From Collybia mongolica (taxonomy: Eukaryota > Basidiomycota > Agaricomycetes > Agaricales > Clitocybaceae): DNA of 64,000 nt. The stretch is from positions 1,116,001 to 1,180,000 of the forward strand of contig JAAXNY010000006.1 of the NCBI GenBank assembly GCA_013420905.1, written 5' to 3'. Below the pieces are notes generated by a model, which had not been told where the DNA came from, did no database searches, and saw only the letters and a list, made by a program, of their open reading frames with translations. Position 1 is the stretch's first letter; each line of letters opens with the position of its first letter. The translations under genes were made by a program, and so were the position numbers. Positions 1 to 10,790 of this stretch are shown piece after piece.

Positions 1-296
1 CGATATGGACCCTATGGGTGGTATGGGTGGTATGGGTGGTATGGGTGGCATGGGTGGCATGCCAGGAATGGGAGGAATGGGAGGAATGGGAGGAGGCATG
101 GACTTTGAAAAGGTGGGGAATTCGCTGACTTGGCAAGACGCTGACCTTATACATCTATTACTAGATGATGGCCCAGATGGGTGGTGCTGGCGGCATGTCA
201 GACTTTAGTGGGGCTGGCTCGTCGGGCGCAGGGGACGATGAGGATTCCGATGATGACGGGCCTCCCCCCCTCGAGGAAACCGAGCCCGCGAAGTAA
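1..296 (+). CDS. HSP90 co-chaperone p23 (Sba1/Wos2-like), 3' end only
   Basis: The visible part is the C-terminal tail of a p23-family protein, a cytosolic co-chaperone that binds the ATP-bound closed form of HSP90. Two exons are seen. The first (to 112) encodes a Met-Gly-Gly repeat run ending MDFEK. A 52-nt intron (GTGGGG...CTAG, 113-164) follows. The second exon runs from 165 to the TAA at 294-296 and ends in an acidic stretch DEDSDDDGPPPLEETEPAK. This MGG-rich linker plus acidic DSDDDGPPPLEE tail is characteristic of fungal p23 proteins. The CS domain that would prove the assignment lies left of the window, so the 5' end is missing. Nothing looks broken in the visible part. Confidence 0.8.
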
Positions 297-568
297 ATAT
301 AAATTTATCATGGACGAGGTGACGGACAAAAATCTACACGTCATTGTGCTGATGATTACTTGTACGGTTACTCGCAAGCCGAAATGTTTTATTACCCAAA
401 TTCATTCCCATCTTGCCTAGTAAACCGGAACCAGCTGGGACACCCTAAGTCATTAACTATGCTAACATTTAAGCAATACAAAGGGGAAATAAGTTAATGA
501 ACTCGTCAACTACCAGGCGAAAAATACAAGACAGTATTCACGTCAGATCATCACATGTCGGTCGCGAA

Positions 569-2036
569 TCATGCTTTCACAGTGAACTGGAAATCAAGCA
601 TTAGTTTTCGCGCCATGGTTAAGAAAGCAAGCTTCTCACATATATCGTATCATCGAGGGAACCATGTTGGGCGACCGGAGCAAGAACTGGCTGGTGATTT
701 GCTGCAGAGTTAATGGACGAGAGCTTGTACACCCCAGCGGGAAGGCCTTTATCGACGTCAGCGGTTAGGATGCCACTTCCATTGGCTTTCCCGTTCAATC
801 CTTTGAAGAAAGCGAAGACGTTGGGGTCCGTGGGGGTGGTTTGCTCCAGGGATGTTAATAACTCAATGACGACATGTGAGTGACCTCTGATAATCCCTTG
901 ACCATTCAGTTGCTGAGGTGCCGCGAAGTAGTTTTGTTGAGCATTGACAAAGTTTCCCGTCTCCAGGTTTCGGATAGCCATTTCAATGGTGAATTTGGTG
1001 TCAGGAGCGATGGTAGCCCCATTCAACGGGAATACGAACTTAGACGATGGCATATTCTTGGTGGACGGAATCACACCCATTGGTGCAGGGTTGCAAGAAC
1101 CGCCGGTGACCTGTGCACCATTCGTGTTGGGAAGGTTAACGGTTTTGCAGAAGTTAATAAAATTGTTTGAGGATGTCAACGAAGCGACTTGGCCTGAAGG
1201 AACAATATGGGTGAGCGGGACAGAGCTTGGACTTTCACTCTAACAAATCACCTGCGGCAGGGACACTTTGACCATCATTTGCAAACCCTTTGGCGATCAC
1301 CGATGGGTCCAGTGCTAGAGGATATTGGTTCGTGTATGCATTGTTCCACGCCACAATGGGACTTACTGAGAGCTGATTGGACGTCACCGCCAGGGGCTGC
1401 ACCGTCTCCTGCATTATTTCCACCGGCCTAAACGACTGTAAGTCAAGGTGACGTGAGGTAAAGCGTCGTTTACTAACCGCTGGAGGAGGTGCCGGGGGTT
1501 CAGCAGCAGGAGGGTTAGCGGTTGGAGTACCTCCAGTGACAGCTCCAGTCTGCGAAGCTTGCATCAGTACAGAAAAATCTAGACAGGGAATATACAGATC
1601 ATACCGCGGCAATACGTGCATCGCGGTCGGCCACGGTCGTGCAAGTGATACTGGTCCCAGGGGAATTGACCAGAGGCAGAGCCGCACATCTGAAAGGTGT
1701 TCGTCAGTTAACATCTCCATCACGAACAAGGGGTTGATTGAACTTACACAGTGCCAGGAGCACAATTTTGAGAAGCGAACTTGCCTCCAACGCACTGCGC
1801 GAACTTATCTCCAACACACGAGTTCTCTCCGCTCGTGCAGGCAGAGCCTTCCTTCAGGTTCTTGAACTTCTCACTTAAATAGACTTGAGCATAATGAGTG
1901 ATGAGATCAATCAGGGTACTCACTTCAATGCGATGGCGTCCTGGCCATTCTTCAGATCAAACTCCGCGCGCCGCAAAAGTTGTGGACGTGCTGAGACGGC
2001 GAGACAAAGGGCCAAAACAATAATGGCGGAGCGCAT
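569..2036 (-). CDS. Secreted fungal protein of unknown function (paralogue of the 6366-8223 gene)
   Basis: The start at 2036 gives a signal peptide (MRSAIIVLALCLAVSARP). Short cysteine-containing exons follow (GSACTSGENSCVGDKFAQC), then a linker rich in Pro/Ala, then the conserved core from about 1179 to 640. The core contains SCNPAPMGVIPSTKNMPSSK, GHSHVVIE, TTPTDPN, FAFFKGLNG, LTADV, GLPAGVYKLSSINSAANHQP and QHGSLDDTIY. I recognise the core as a family widespread in fungi, whose function I do not know. At least six introns are needed. The last one (GTGAGAAGC...TTCCAG) joins DDTIY to a short final exon at 569-586 encoding FTVKA and a stop. The paralogue on the other strand shares this last junction (DDAVY|FTV) but carries a long Asn/Gly repeat tail that is absent here. 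It also lacks the cysteine-rich N-terminal module seen in this copy. Confidence 0.78.
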
Positions 2037-2931
2037 TGCGGAGGGTAGAAAGAACGTTTGTTTGAAAAGAATGTGGGTGTTGTAAATTACAGATTAGTGA
2101 CACCAGGTCCTTGAGAATGGAGAGAGGCTAGGTAGTTCGAACGGGATCGCAGATCCAAGACGGTATCCAAAAAACGAGAAAGAGGCGAAGAGGCGAAGGA
2201 ATAATGCAGACGAGTTGGACACTTTATATTCACTTTTGTGATATCAGTGCTACCCGATCAACTCCATTGTGATGGTGACCATCGGTGAATGAAAAATCAG
2301 GGATGCATGCGCTTTAAATGAGATAAATGCCTCTTTGTCCAATCAAGGGGGGCCAAGCTCAGGGACTATCCTGACCACACACATGCTAATGTGATGTCAC
2401 CTATGTACAGTACCATCGTTACGGAATGACAGTAACTTTCGATCAATCCTCGACATCATCTGTCTGATCGCAACAGCCAGAGTATGGCCGGAACAGACAA
2501 CCCGCTACCACCCGTGTGTTTCAAAGCTAACCCACATAGGTTCAAGTGTTCTGTGATATGTAAAAATAGCAAGGCTAGGTATCAACGCTGGATGGGTCAC
2601 CCGATTGACGAAGCCTCTGTGCAAGACTAAGGTCTCATAAGATCCTTCCACTTGTAGACTTGTAATTCGAGTCGGCAGTTCACAGCGAGCGAAAGTAAAA
2701 AGGTATACAAATTCCCCATCTGAGCTACAGAAGTATATGTTGTGTAGAACACAAACCGTTACCGATGACAGAGCATAGCATCGATGGGTTGTCATCAAAA
2801 CTTGATGTGTTTTCAGATCAACACGGACATGCAGTATTACGGTAGACCTGAGTCTCTGCAGTTTCCTCTTTATGAACAAGGCATGCTGCCTCCGTAGGTT
2901 CGGATCGTAGAATCCCTGTGGCGGATAATTG
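2037..2931. other. Intergenic: promoter of the secreted-protein gene and 3' flank of the phosphatase gene
   Basis: No exon structure or recognisable protein was found. A 147-codon open frame on the minus strand (2505-2948) has no familiar motif and overlaps the phosphatase stop codon. The right half is taken as 3' flank of the phosphatase gene and the left half as upstream sequence of the secreted-protein gene. Confidence 0.5.
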
Positions 2932-4081
2932 TTAGTCCTCGGAGACATCCAATGTAACTTGGATTTTTCCGTCTAGCCAACGAACGGACACTCTGGAGAA
3001 AGAGAACTGTATCAGATTGCTAGGAAGATGATGTAAAGGCATACTTTGTGAGATCGTTAACAATATAGTGAGGGTCAGCATCAGAATTTGTGATTGTCGG
3101 TCGGGGTGTCGAAGTGCACACAGCAAGTGTTGTCGCACCAGCTGCACGTCCTGATTTCAAGCCAGCGATGGCGTCCTCTACGACAAGACCTGCAGATCTC
3201 TTTTGAGTACACATTCCCCATACATAAAAAATATGAGCCGACAATTGGTTGGGTCCACATTACACTTTGCGGCACCTGCCAGATATGGTGCGGGATGTGG
3301 CTTGCCGTATGATACATCGTCAGACGTAACGATGCCTGCCGTGGGTAAGGCAATTCCAGCACGCTCGAGGGCCCTGGGAGCATAGCCGATTGATGCTGGA
3401 GATGAAAAATCAAATCCACATTTATGATCCATCCATCACCCAGAAGAGTCGTACCAGACGTGACGATGTTCCAGTTGAGTGGACACGCCGAAGCGAGCTT
3501 TAAAGAGCTTGAGGCCAATGAACATAAAATGGTGGTCTCAAATAGGTACCTGAGATATCAAAGCAGCAGCACCGGGGAGGACCATGGGGCCGCCTTCTAT
3601 AACTTCATCTTCAAATCGATCGATCTCTTTCTGTGATGAAGGAGGTATGATGTGAAGAAATTGGGGCTAAAAACTTGGAAAAACGCACTCTCAACTTGGC
3701 CTCGTCCTCTATACGACAGTATTCTTTCAAAGTATCGTATAACCTTCGACCATGCGTTGCATGAACGATTGCGTTAGATTCGCCCAGGTTGTAGTCATGG
3801 GCAAAGGTAGCCCATGCCTTGAACACGCCAGGGGTGGAATCAATGAGCGTCCTGTTCGCATTCCATCAATATGTTTAGTTCAACCAGCCTTTATTGGCGC
3901 TTAAAGTGCTCCTTCGAGAGCAATACGACATGGTATCTTCGTGGGTAGGAGCTAAAACACGTACCCATCCATGTCAAACAAAATCTATCCATCCATATAT
4001 GCGTCGCTGTGTTGAGCGCCTGAATACGTGAGTTTTCACTATAACACGCACAGCATCGACGGTGATAACATGATGTGACAT
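2932..4081 (-). CDS. HAD-superfamily phosphatase, glycerol-3-phosphate/sugar-phosphate type (GPP-like)
   Basis: This is a soluble HAD hydrolase of the yeast Gpp1/Dog2 type, which dephosphorylates glycerol-3-phosphate or 2-deoxyglucose-6-phosphate. The start at 4081 gives MSHHVITVDA, which splices to ILFDMDG and then TLIDS. Together these make motif I, DMDGTLIDS, with both catalytic aspartates. Motif II is NWNIVTSG. Motif III is VTSDDVSYGKPHPAPYL, with the conserved lysine. Motif IV is VVEDAIAGLKSGRAAG. The C-terminus is VSVRWLDGKIQVTLDVSED and the stop is at 2932-2934. Seven short introns join these blocks, and all junctions keep frame. All HAD motifs are intact, so the gene looks functional. 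Substrate choice within the family cannot be settled from sequence alone. The gene lies between two paralogous secreted-protein genes with which I see no functional link. Confidence 0.82.
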
Positions 4082-6365
4082 CAGGCCTTAGTTGATATGA
4101 TTTTCGGGGTGGAAAGCAAGAATTGAATGACGTTCGCACTTTCCTGAACACCTTTATAATGATCTGTTATCGATGGCTTTTGTAAACCGTCATCCGCTGT
4201 CAAGAGCCGAAGAGTCCGAACCCCACATGGGTTAAAATTGTTGGGAGTCTGCGCAAAGCGTTCAAAGTTCATGATCAGCTCTCTCAACTCGCAGGCGATC
4301 CGGCCCGAAGAACCGGAATAATAATGTTCTCACCACGTGATCAACAGCGCGTTGCGGACGTCATTTTTGGGTTCAAGTGTGATCAAACACGCGAGTTTTT
4401 GATAGTCCTGTTCCTTCCAGAGCTCTCCCTGGCACTGTTTTCCCTGAATAGAAAATTGGGGCTGCTGACCTACTGGTCTGGTATGCCATAGCATTACATT
4501 TTGGATTTTTCAGAAAGAAACTGGGGTTGCTTTTAGGTTTCTCTACGGTAGGTGACTCCTTGCTCGGTACCTATTTATATTGAGCACCATAATGGACGAG
4601 GCCCCAGAGAATATCCCAGGACAAAACTATAGGCTTGCATAAGCCCCCCCAACCCTCCATCATACAAACATTGTTGGGAAATATTTAACCTCATATAAAC
4701 TTTTAGGAGGTGCAGTAAATCTATAGGCCCCGGTATAGGTAACTCGACACTCTGACAATCTTTTAGAACATGCATGTCAATTGCTATAAGCTGCCTCTGC
4801 CTGAGATTAATCAATCTCTAGTAAGTACTTGAATACTTTTATTTAGTTCTTGAACCAACTAATGAATCACTTGCTGACAAAATTGGGCTGAAGGTAAATG
4901 CGCTTGACGTCTCTCCACAGATTTCATCATTAGATGCCACCGTTGTCCAGGTGTCCTCTTCAACGAATTTCCTAGAAATAGGTCTCGGCTAAGTTTCTTT
5001 TCAGATTTGTTTATTTTTATTTCCCTACGATCATGCTCGGCTGGTTGTACTGCGGCTGATTTTGAACAGCTCCCCGAAATGGGGACAACCTTTTTATGTG
5101 TGGAGCTGTAAGAAACTGCGTGATTCTTCCCAGAATTAGGAGAAGGAAAGTGTGTTGAACCCATATATGAAGGAACAACCATCTTCCTTTGTTTGGCCTG
5201 CCTACGGGAGACTATGTTGAACCACGGCCTCAAGAACGCTAGTTGACTTGTTGTCATTCGACAGCTAACACAAGAGGCCTACTCCCATCTTTGCAGCCTG
5301 CAGATCCAACGCAAAAGTAATGTTTATGCATGGGTGACGTTTGTCTGGCACGCTGATTAGCTTGCGAAGATAGCTAACATTGTTTTATTTAAACTGTGAT
5401 TGAACACGCGAACAGGCGTGCCTGCAACTGGCCTGAAAACGACGAGTACATATATTGTCCAGCATTTTGATGGATTTGACATAAATTTGATGAAGAGAAG
5501 GTGGCATCTTCCATGTAGATGGATGTGAGCCCATTAATTCCTTGCGAGTTACAATGAAACACGCTCTCCACGCGTTCCTTTCCGAAGCACTGGTTATGAT
5601 ACACCAACAAAACCACGATATAAAACACGACAACAGTGAACGACATCGACTGATGGGCGCTGGGATATAAACCCCGTCGGGATCTATTGATATCTTAGTC
5701 AAAAGGCGTGTGCGGTGGGAAAAGCCCCTTGTCTCCATGTACCTGCACAGAATAGTCCCAATATAGAAAGGATAAGTGGCGGATGTAAGTTTATTGCGAT
5801 GCCGCTTTAAAGAAAGACTGACATGAATGCGGCCGTTGCCACGGTGAGCGAGGGACATGATAAAAATACTCGATAACCACGGGATAGATATCAACCGACA
5901 TGGGGCTACGTGTTCCTTCCCGAACTGCCCACAAGCAAAGAGAGACACTCCTTTGAGGGAGCCCAGCCAGTGATAGAATATGACACAAGGATTAGAGGAT
6001 TGGATAGCTCTAGTATTATGGGACACATACAAGGCCAGGTAGGCTTTCATGGATTCCACCCAAAATGGAACGTGCACTGGTTGTAGTCTTCCATCTATCA
6101 TCAGTTGCCCGCGACGCTTGATGAATGCCAAAAATAGATTATATTGACACCTGTCATGAGGGAATATAAGAGAGAAGGTTCACGGGGCCTTGTGTTTATA
6201 TTCTTTCTTTCGTTCTCTTTCCTCGCTCTTTCCAATTACCTTTTTCGCGATCAGGGATCGTTGACCCGGCTAGTCCTGCATAGTCATTGACCTGGTGTCT
6301 TCTTTCGACAAAATAGTATCATTCTTTACCGACTCTCGTTCGCTCACACGCACTTGAAATACGAC
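4082..6365. other. 2.3 kb without a gene I can support
   Basis: The longest open frame is 248 codons on the minus strand (5385-6131). It overlaps an 85-codon frame (5389-5646) whose start, MSFTVVVFYIVVLLVYHN, is hydrophobic like a signal anchor. I recognise neither protein, and they compete for the same bases in different frames. A short secreted or membrane protein is possible. The right end, about 6160-6365, is upstream sequence of the next gene: it has a TATA-like GAATATAAGAG near 6163 and a CT-rich run just before 6240, both common in basidiomycete promoters. Confidence 0.4.
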
Positions 6366-8223
6366 ATGAAGATTGCACCCGTCGTCATTGGTCTTGTGGC
6401 GTTGATTTCTTCCGTCTCTGCTGTGCCGCAGGGGAACACCCGACAACGACAACAGGGCGGCTCTGGCCAGGGCAAAGGAAACGGCAGGGGAAACAACAAC
6501 GGGAACACAGGCGGAGGGAAAGGTGGTGCAAATGGCGGTGCTGCTGCGGGAGTGAGTTTTTTTTTCTTTCTCAAAGAGTCTCTTCGATGCTAATCTATTT
6601 GATCAGGGGGCGGCAGCTGGGGCCGGTGCCGGTGCCGGTGCTGGGGCAGGAAATGCGGATAACGGAACTGTTCTCACACCTGCTGGTGGTATCGGGAACA
6701 ACGCCGGCAATGGAACTGCGGCAGGTGGTGGCGATCCCCAGACTTCGCTGAGTGCGTAATTTATTCCGTCTCGTCGACTTCGACCTAACACGACCCTATC
6801 TTAGCTCTCGACCCAAAAGTCATTGCTACTGGCTTTGCTAATGATGGTCAAGGTAACTATTTAGATATTCCCAATACATCGTCAAACCCTAACATGCTTT
6901 GCCCTAGATGTACCAGCAGCAGGTTTGTTCCCCTCTCTATAACAACTCCATTCTTCTCATTTTGGAACTTAGGACAAGTTGCCTCCTTGACGTCCACAAA
7001 TAACTTCATCAATTTTTGCCTTGGACAGACAATAACGAACGGAAAACAGATTACTACTGGATCGTGCAATCCTGCCCCTATGGGTGTCCTTCCCTCGACC
7101 GAGAACATGCCATCATCCAAGTTTACTAATCCTAAAAACGGAGATACGCTCAAGGCGGACACAGCTTTTACAATCAGCATGGCCATCAAAAACCTTCAGA
7201 CCGGCGCCTTTGTGAACGCCCAGTCAAACTACTTCTCTGCTCCTCAACAGCTAAACAACCAGGGAACCATCGTCGGCCACTCCCATGTCGTTGTTGAACA
7301 ATTGACTGCCCTCGACCAGACCACTCCCACCGATCCCAAGAAGTTTGCGTTCTTCAAAGGTCTCAACGGTGCTGCACAAGGTGGCATCCTTACTGCCGAT
7401 GTCACCAACGGCCTTCCTGCTGGTGTCTATAAGCTTTCGTCCATAAATTCAGCTGCGAACCACCAACCTGTCCTTGTTCCCATCGCTCAACACGGTTCTC
7501 TCGATGATGCTGTTTACGTGTGTTGTTTCGTTATTCACTTGCGGGCTATATCTGATACACATACAGTTCACTGTAACGGCAGACGGAGCACCCGCTCAGG
7601 TAAATCTCTATATCTCCGTAACACTTGCACGATCCTTATCTTTCATCTAGGCCGCCGGCAGTGCTACCGCAGGCGCAAACGGCGGCGCCGCCATCCCCGC
7701 AGCTGGTGTGAGTGTCATTTATGTTGACAATGTATTAATTTCATCTCATATCGCCTGTTAGGCCACCCCTGCTAAAGGAGCTGCCGTCCCAAATGGAGCC
7801 GGCAACGGCCAGACTGGAGCAGCGACCGCAGGCGCAAACGGCGGCGCCGCCATCCCCGCAGCTGGTGTGAGTGTCATCTATGTTGATAATGAATTGATTT
7901 CATCTCATATCGCCTTGTAGGCCACCCCTGCTAAAGGAGCTGCCGTTCCAAATGGAGCCGGCAACGGCCAGACTGGAGCAGCGACCAATGGAAAGAACAA
8001 CAACGGACAGAACGGAGCAGCTACCAATGGCCAGACCGGAGCAGCTACCAATGGAAAGAACAACAACGGTCAGAACGGTGCAGCTACCAATGGCCAGAAC
8101 GGTGCAGCAACCAATGGAAAGAACAACAACGGCCAGAATGGAGCAGTTACCAATGGCAACAACAACAGCAACGGCGGTGGCAACGGCAGAGGCCGACGGA
8201 TGCTCTCGAGAAGGCGACTCTAA
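6366..8223 (+). CDS. Secreted fungal protein with conserved core and Asn/Gly repeat tail
   Basis: The first in-frame ATG (6366) gives a signal peptide, MKIAPVVIGLVALISSVSA. A Gly/Asn-rich low-complexity region follows. Next is LDPKVIATGFANDGQDVPAAGQVA and the core shared with the 569-2036 gene (SCNPAPMGVLPSTENMPSSK, GHSHVVVEQL, TTPTDPKKFAFFKGLNG, LTADVTNGLPAGVYKLSSIN, QHGSLDDAVYFTV). After the core come a duplicated Ala/Gly exon, repeats of NGKNNNGQNGAAT and a basic end, GRGRRMLSRRRL, with TAA at 8221-8223. Eight or so short introns are required (for example 6552-6607, with donor GTGAGT). The core function is unknown. The repeat tail and secretion signal suggest a cell-wall or extracellular matrix role, which is inference. 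The tail is absent from the paralogue, so it was gained or lost after duplication. Confidence 0.8.
7666..7983 (+). repeat. Tandem duplication (2 x 159 bp) spanning exon-intron-exon
   Basis: Units 7666-7824 and 7825-7983 match except at seven positions by my reading. Each carries the end of one exon, a complete 54-nt intron (GTGAGT...TAG) and the start of the next exon. Six of the seven differences fall in the intron. The seventh is the third base of a valine codon (GTC/GTT). The unit is 53 codons long including the intron, so the reading frame is kept. Confidence 0.9.
7984..8166 (+). repeat. In-frame coding minisatellite, Asn/Gly/Gln-rich
   Basis: The motif AATGGAAAGAACAACAACGG followed by CAGAAYGGWGCAGC recurs about three times with shorter CAGACCGGAGCAGC or CAGAACGGTGCAGC interruptions. 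It encodes NGKNNNGQNGAATNGQ-type repeats at the C-terminus of the secreted protein. Such repeats often vary in length between strains. Confidence 0.8.
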
Positions 8224-8658
8224 GGAGCTTTGAATAGTTCATCGTCTACATCCTTCAGTGCTAGAGTTCCGAGTATTGTATCGTTGTCCGGTTCCTTGAC
8301 CCCGTTATCAGTAACCTTAATACCCACTTTGCCGCGCTTTTTGCATTTTATGTTTCTTGTATTATATCCGTCGTGTACAGTCGGCTGGTTGAACTAATGA
8401 CACCTTGGCTACGGATTGAGCGAAAATGTTTTGACTTAGGGATTTATTCGTTTCGAGTCAAGTTCATTTAAAACGCTAAATATGACGGCAAGCACAACAG
8501 TTCTCCATATTTCGGCGTTCCCTGTCATCCTTGGCAAATTTCCGATGGTAAATAATCGGTTGGCAACGAAGAAACTGAGCGGTGGTGCAAAGTGGTGTCA
8601 GGGACCGTGACCGAATGAAAAAAGTGTGAACCCGAACTGCACATAAGGGCAACAGGGT
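8224..8658. other. Intergenic between convergent genes
   Basis: This is the 3' flank of the secreted-protein gene (+) and of the MGR2-like gene (-). Only short open frames are present and no conserved motif was seen. Confidence 0.5.
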
Positions 8659-9269
8659 TTAAGAGCGGTCCTGGGCCTGTGCCGAGCCCTCGCGCTTTCG
8701 CTCTACTGCCCATCGGGCTCTCATTAATTGGAAGCCTTCAGCTTTTGAGCGTATATTAAGGGCAGGGGATAGTAGTTGAAGTCGTGCAGCTTGCAGATGA
8801 GGTGGAATGAGTGAATCAGTACGGATGACCTGGCGCGAACTTGAATATAACTTTAGTCGCATTAAGGAAGATCAGGTTTGCTTACAGATCCAATGGCGAG
8901 GAAGAAGGAAAATGTAGCGGCACTACTCAACATATATTGTGAGAGAGTCGCGAGGAATCCTCGTGGGCCAGCGCCACCTCTGAACATGCGCGTGGTCAGT
9001 GCGAGTGCGAGTGAGGGTAGTTTGGGCTCGACCTGATGATACTCCAAGAACCAAAAATAAAGCCTATTGTCAATCCTACACCACCACCCATAAGAGCACC
9101 CATCCTGCAAAGAACTCTGTTAGAAAAGCAAACATTTTAGGCTTAGAGCCGCACTTTACTACAGGACATAATGGTGAAAATTTAGTGTTACAGCATGAAT
9201 ACTGGAAATGGGCGGCGCACATTTTTGGAACACAGATGGTCCTTCTTGTCTTGGGGGTAAGGCTGCCAT
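8659..9269 (-). CDS. MGR2: MGR2/ROMO1-type subunit of the mitochondrial TIM23 translocase
   Basis: Mgr2 (ROMO1 in animals) is a small two-helix inner-membrane protein that couples the TIM23 presequence translocase and gates lateral release of proteins. The diagnostic blocks are MGALMGGGVGLTIGFIFGSW (first membrane helix with glycine zipper), then RGGAGPRGFLATLSQYMLSS and AATFSFFLAIGSVIRTD (second helix). They are split by two introns (donor GTCGAG near 9033; donor GTAAGC near 8886). The last exon continues about 50 residues past the usual end, into a basic, Arg/Ala-rich tail, with the stop at 8659-8661. The likely start is 9269 (MAALPPRQEGPSVFQK), but the first junction does not join cleanly: the visible GT after FQK leaves the wrong phase for the ATGGGTGCT exon. 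The N-terminal exon is therefore tentative. The gene shares a short upstream region with PEX10. Confidence 0.75.
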
Positions 9270-9425
9270 GTTAATTGAATTCGTACGGGGATGTAAAGAA
9301 TTATCGACGATGTACCGTCGTGGAAGTAGCCGAATGCGAAGAAGTTCTCCAGGAACGGAAAAAAAGCGGTCATGAGCCGGCGGCAATCATATACACTGCA
9401 GTTTGGCACGACTCCGCATCTACGA

Positions 9426-10677
9426 ATGTCGTCGCCCTCTTTCCCCCATGCACAGCAAGCCCAAATCAGTATGTCAATGACTTGCATCGAAAATGAGACT
9501 GCAGACGAGTAGATATTCTATACCTCTAGTCCGAGCCAACCAGCGAGACCTGTATCATGTCTCTTCCCTCCGGGAACAGGCGGAAAGCGTCCTCCGGTCA
9601 TGGCTTGGTAAGTTTTGGGCCACTGCATATCAGGAAACTTCTGACAGGGGATAGGAACAAGATGGTTGAGCAGATGGGACAAAGAAGTAGAGTTGGCCGT
9701 TAAACTTGCATATTATGGCTTCACCACTGGGCGAGGTGTGCCCTCCGACTTATCGCGGCCTGGATGAACTCATGATCGCCCTCATAGCCACACAAACACT
9801 TGGGGAAGAATACACTGATATTTGGCAGTACTCCGCCTCGCGTCAGGCCGTCCCCCCTCTTCTTCAAACACGCGCTGGTTTGATTCTGCTCCCGACTTTA
9901 TCAGCCTATATTCTTGGTAAATGGGGGAACGCGTCATCTGTCGGAACACGATACCCACTTTTGGGGATGCTGTTGAAGCGGCTACCTATAACCCTTGAAG
10001 TGATATCGGAGATTAACCTCGCGATATTTTACCTGAGTGGTACATATTATGATATCGTGAAGAGGCTGCTTGGAATTCGCCATGTACGTCACGACGGTGT
10101 GCGAAACTCCAGCTCAACAATAATGCTCCTGAATCTAGCTATCTTCTATTCCGCAAGATCCACACACAAGACCGCCGTCTTACTCATTATTAGGAATTCT
10201 TCTGATTGTGAGGCTTATGCATCGGTTGATCACAACCGTTCAGAGCCACCGGATGGCAAACAACGCCCTACCGAGTCTCAAAGGAAAAGAAAAAGAAGGC
10301 ACGGAAGCAATTTCAGAGGAAACGTTCCTTGATGACAGGCCAGTATCCTTGTTTATGGGTCCTGAAGACTCAGAAGGTGAACACGCGAAGCCTGCCGAAG
10401 AGGATGAGCATACGATGTTGGACGTGACATCTATCTCTAATTCACTAAGGCAATCGAGGAATTGTACATTGTGTTTGGAAGAGAGAACCGATAGTTGTTC
10501 GACGGAATGTGGTCATCTTTTTTGCTGGAGTTGTATCGTCGGTTGGGGAAGAGAAAAGGCATGCCCAACGTTTCCGTGATATTATGCCTCGTTTACTGAA
10601 GTACATCATAGGCAGAGTGCCCGTTGTGTCGGCAAGCCCTCAATTTGGCCCGCTTGTTACCGATATACAACCTGTAG
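9426..10677 (+). CDS. PEX10: Peroxisome biogenesis factor 10 (RING E3 ubiquitin ligase)
   Basis: PEX10 is a peroxisomal membrane RING protein. With PEX2 and PEX12 it ubiquitinates the import receptor PEX5. The start at 9426 gives [20 protein letters not shown], followed by [57 protein letters not shown] and the membrane region [11 protein letters not shown]...WG. The cytosolic linker is acidic. The RING begins at [20 protein letters not shown], continues with CWSC, and is completed after the last intron by [21 protein letters not shown] and TAG (10675-10677). All eight zinc ligands of a C3HC4 RING are present. At least five introns are used. The last (10559-10611) begins with GC rather than GT. 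The gene is convergent with SmE and divergent from the MGR2-like gene. Confidence 0.92.
10559..10611 (+). other. GC-AG intron inside the PEX10 RING
   Basis: The frame GREK ends in AAG at 10558, and the conserved AECPLC block resumes at 10612. The 53 nt between begin GCATGC and end ATAG. Removing them restores the RING in frame. Reading through instead ends the protein at CPTFP, before the last two zinc ligands. No GT donor nearby gives the right phase. Confidence 0.75.
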
Positions 10678-10790
10678 ATTTAAGAAGCATGTTGAAATTC
10701 GAACAATGTAAGACTACGAATAGGGTGATTATACAACTTGGGAGTGTCAAACACCAGAAAGAAATTTTACAGATGCACTCGATGTGGTGA

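Noticed and set aside
2505..2948. A 147-codon minus-strand gene after the phosphatase
   Set aside because: No recognised motif, no clear start context and overlap with the phosphatase stop; probably 3' flank.
9706..10332. A 208-codon frame starting at 9706 as a separate gene
   Set aside because: Its middle is PEX10 coding sequence, but its first residues are intron and its end is a wrong-frame continuation; the spliced model from 9426 restores the family sequence.
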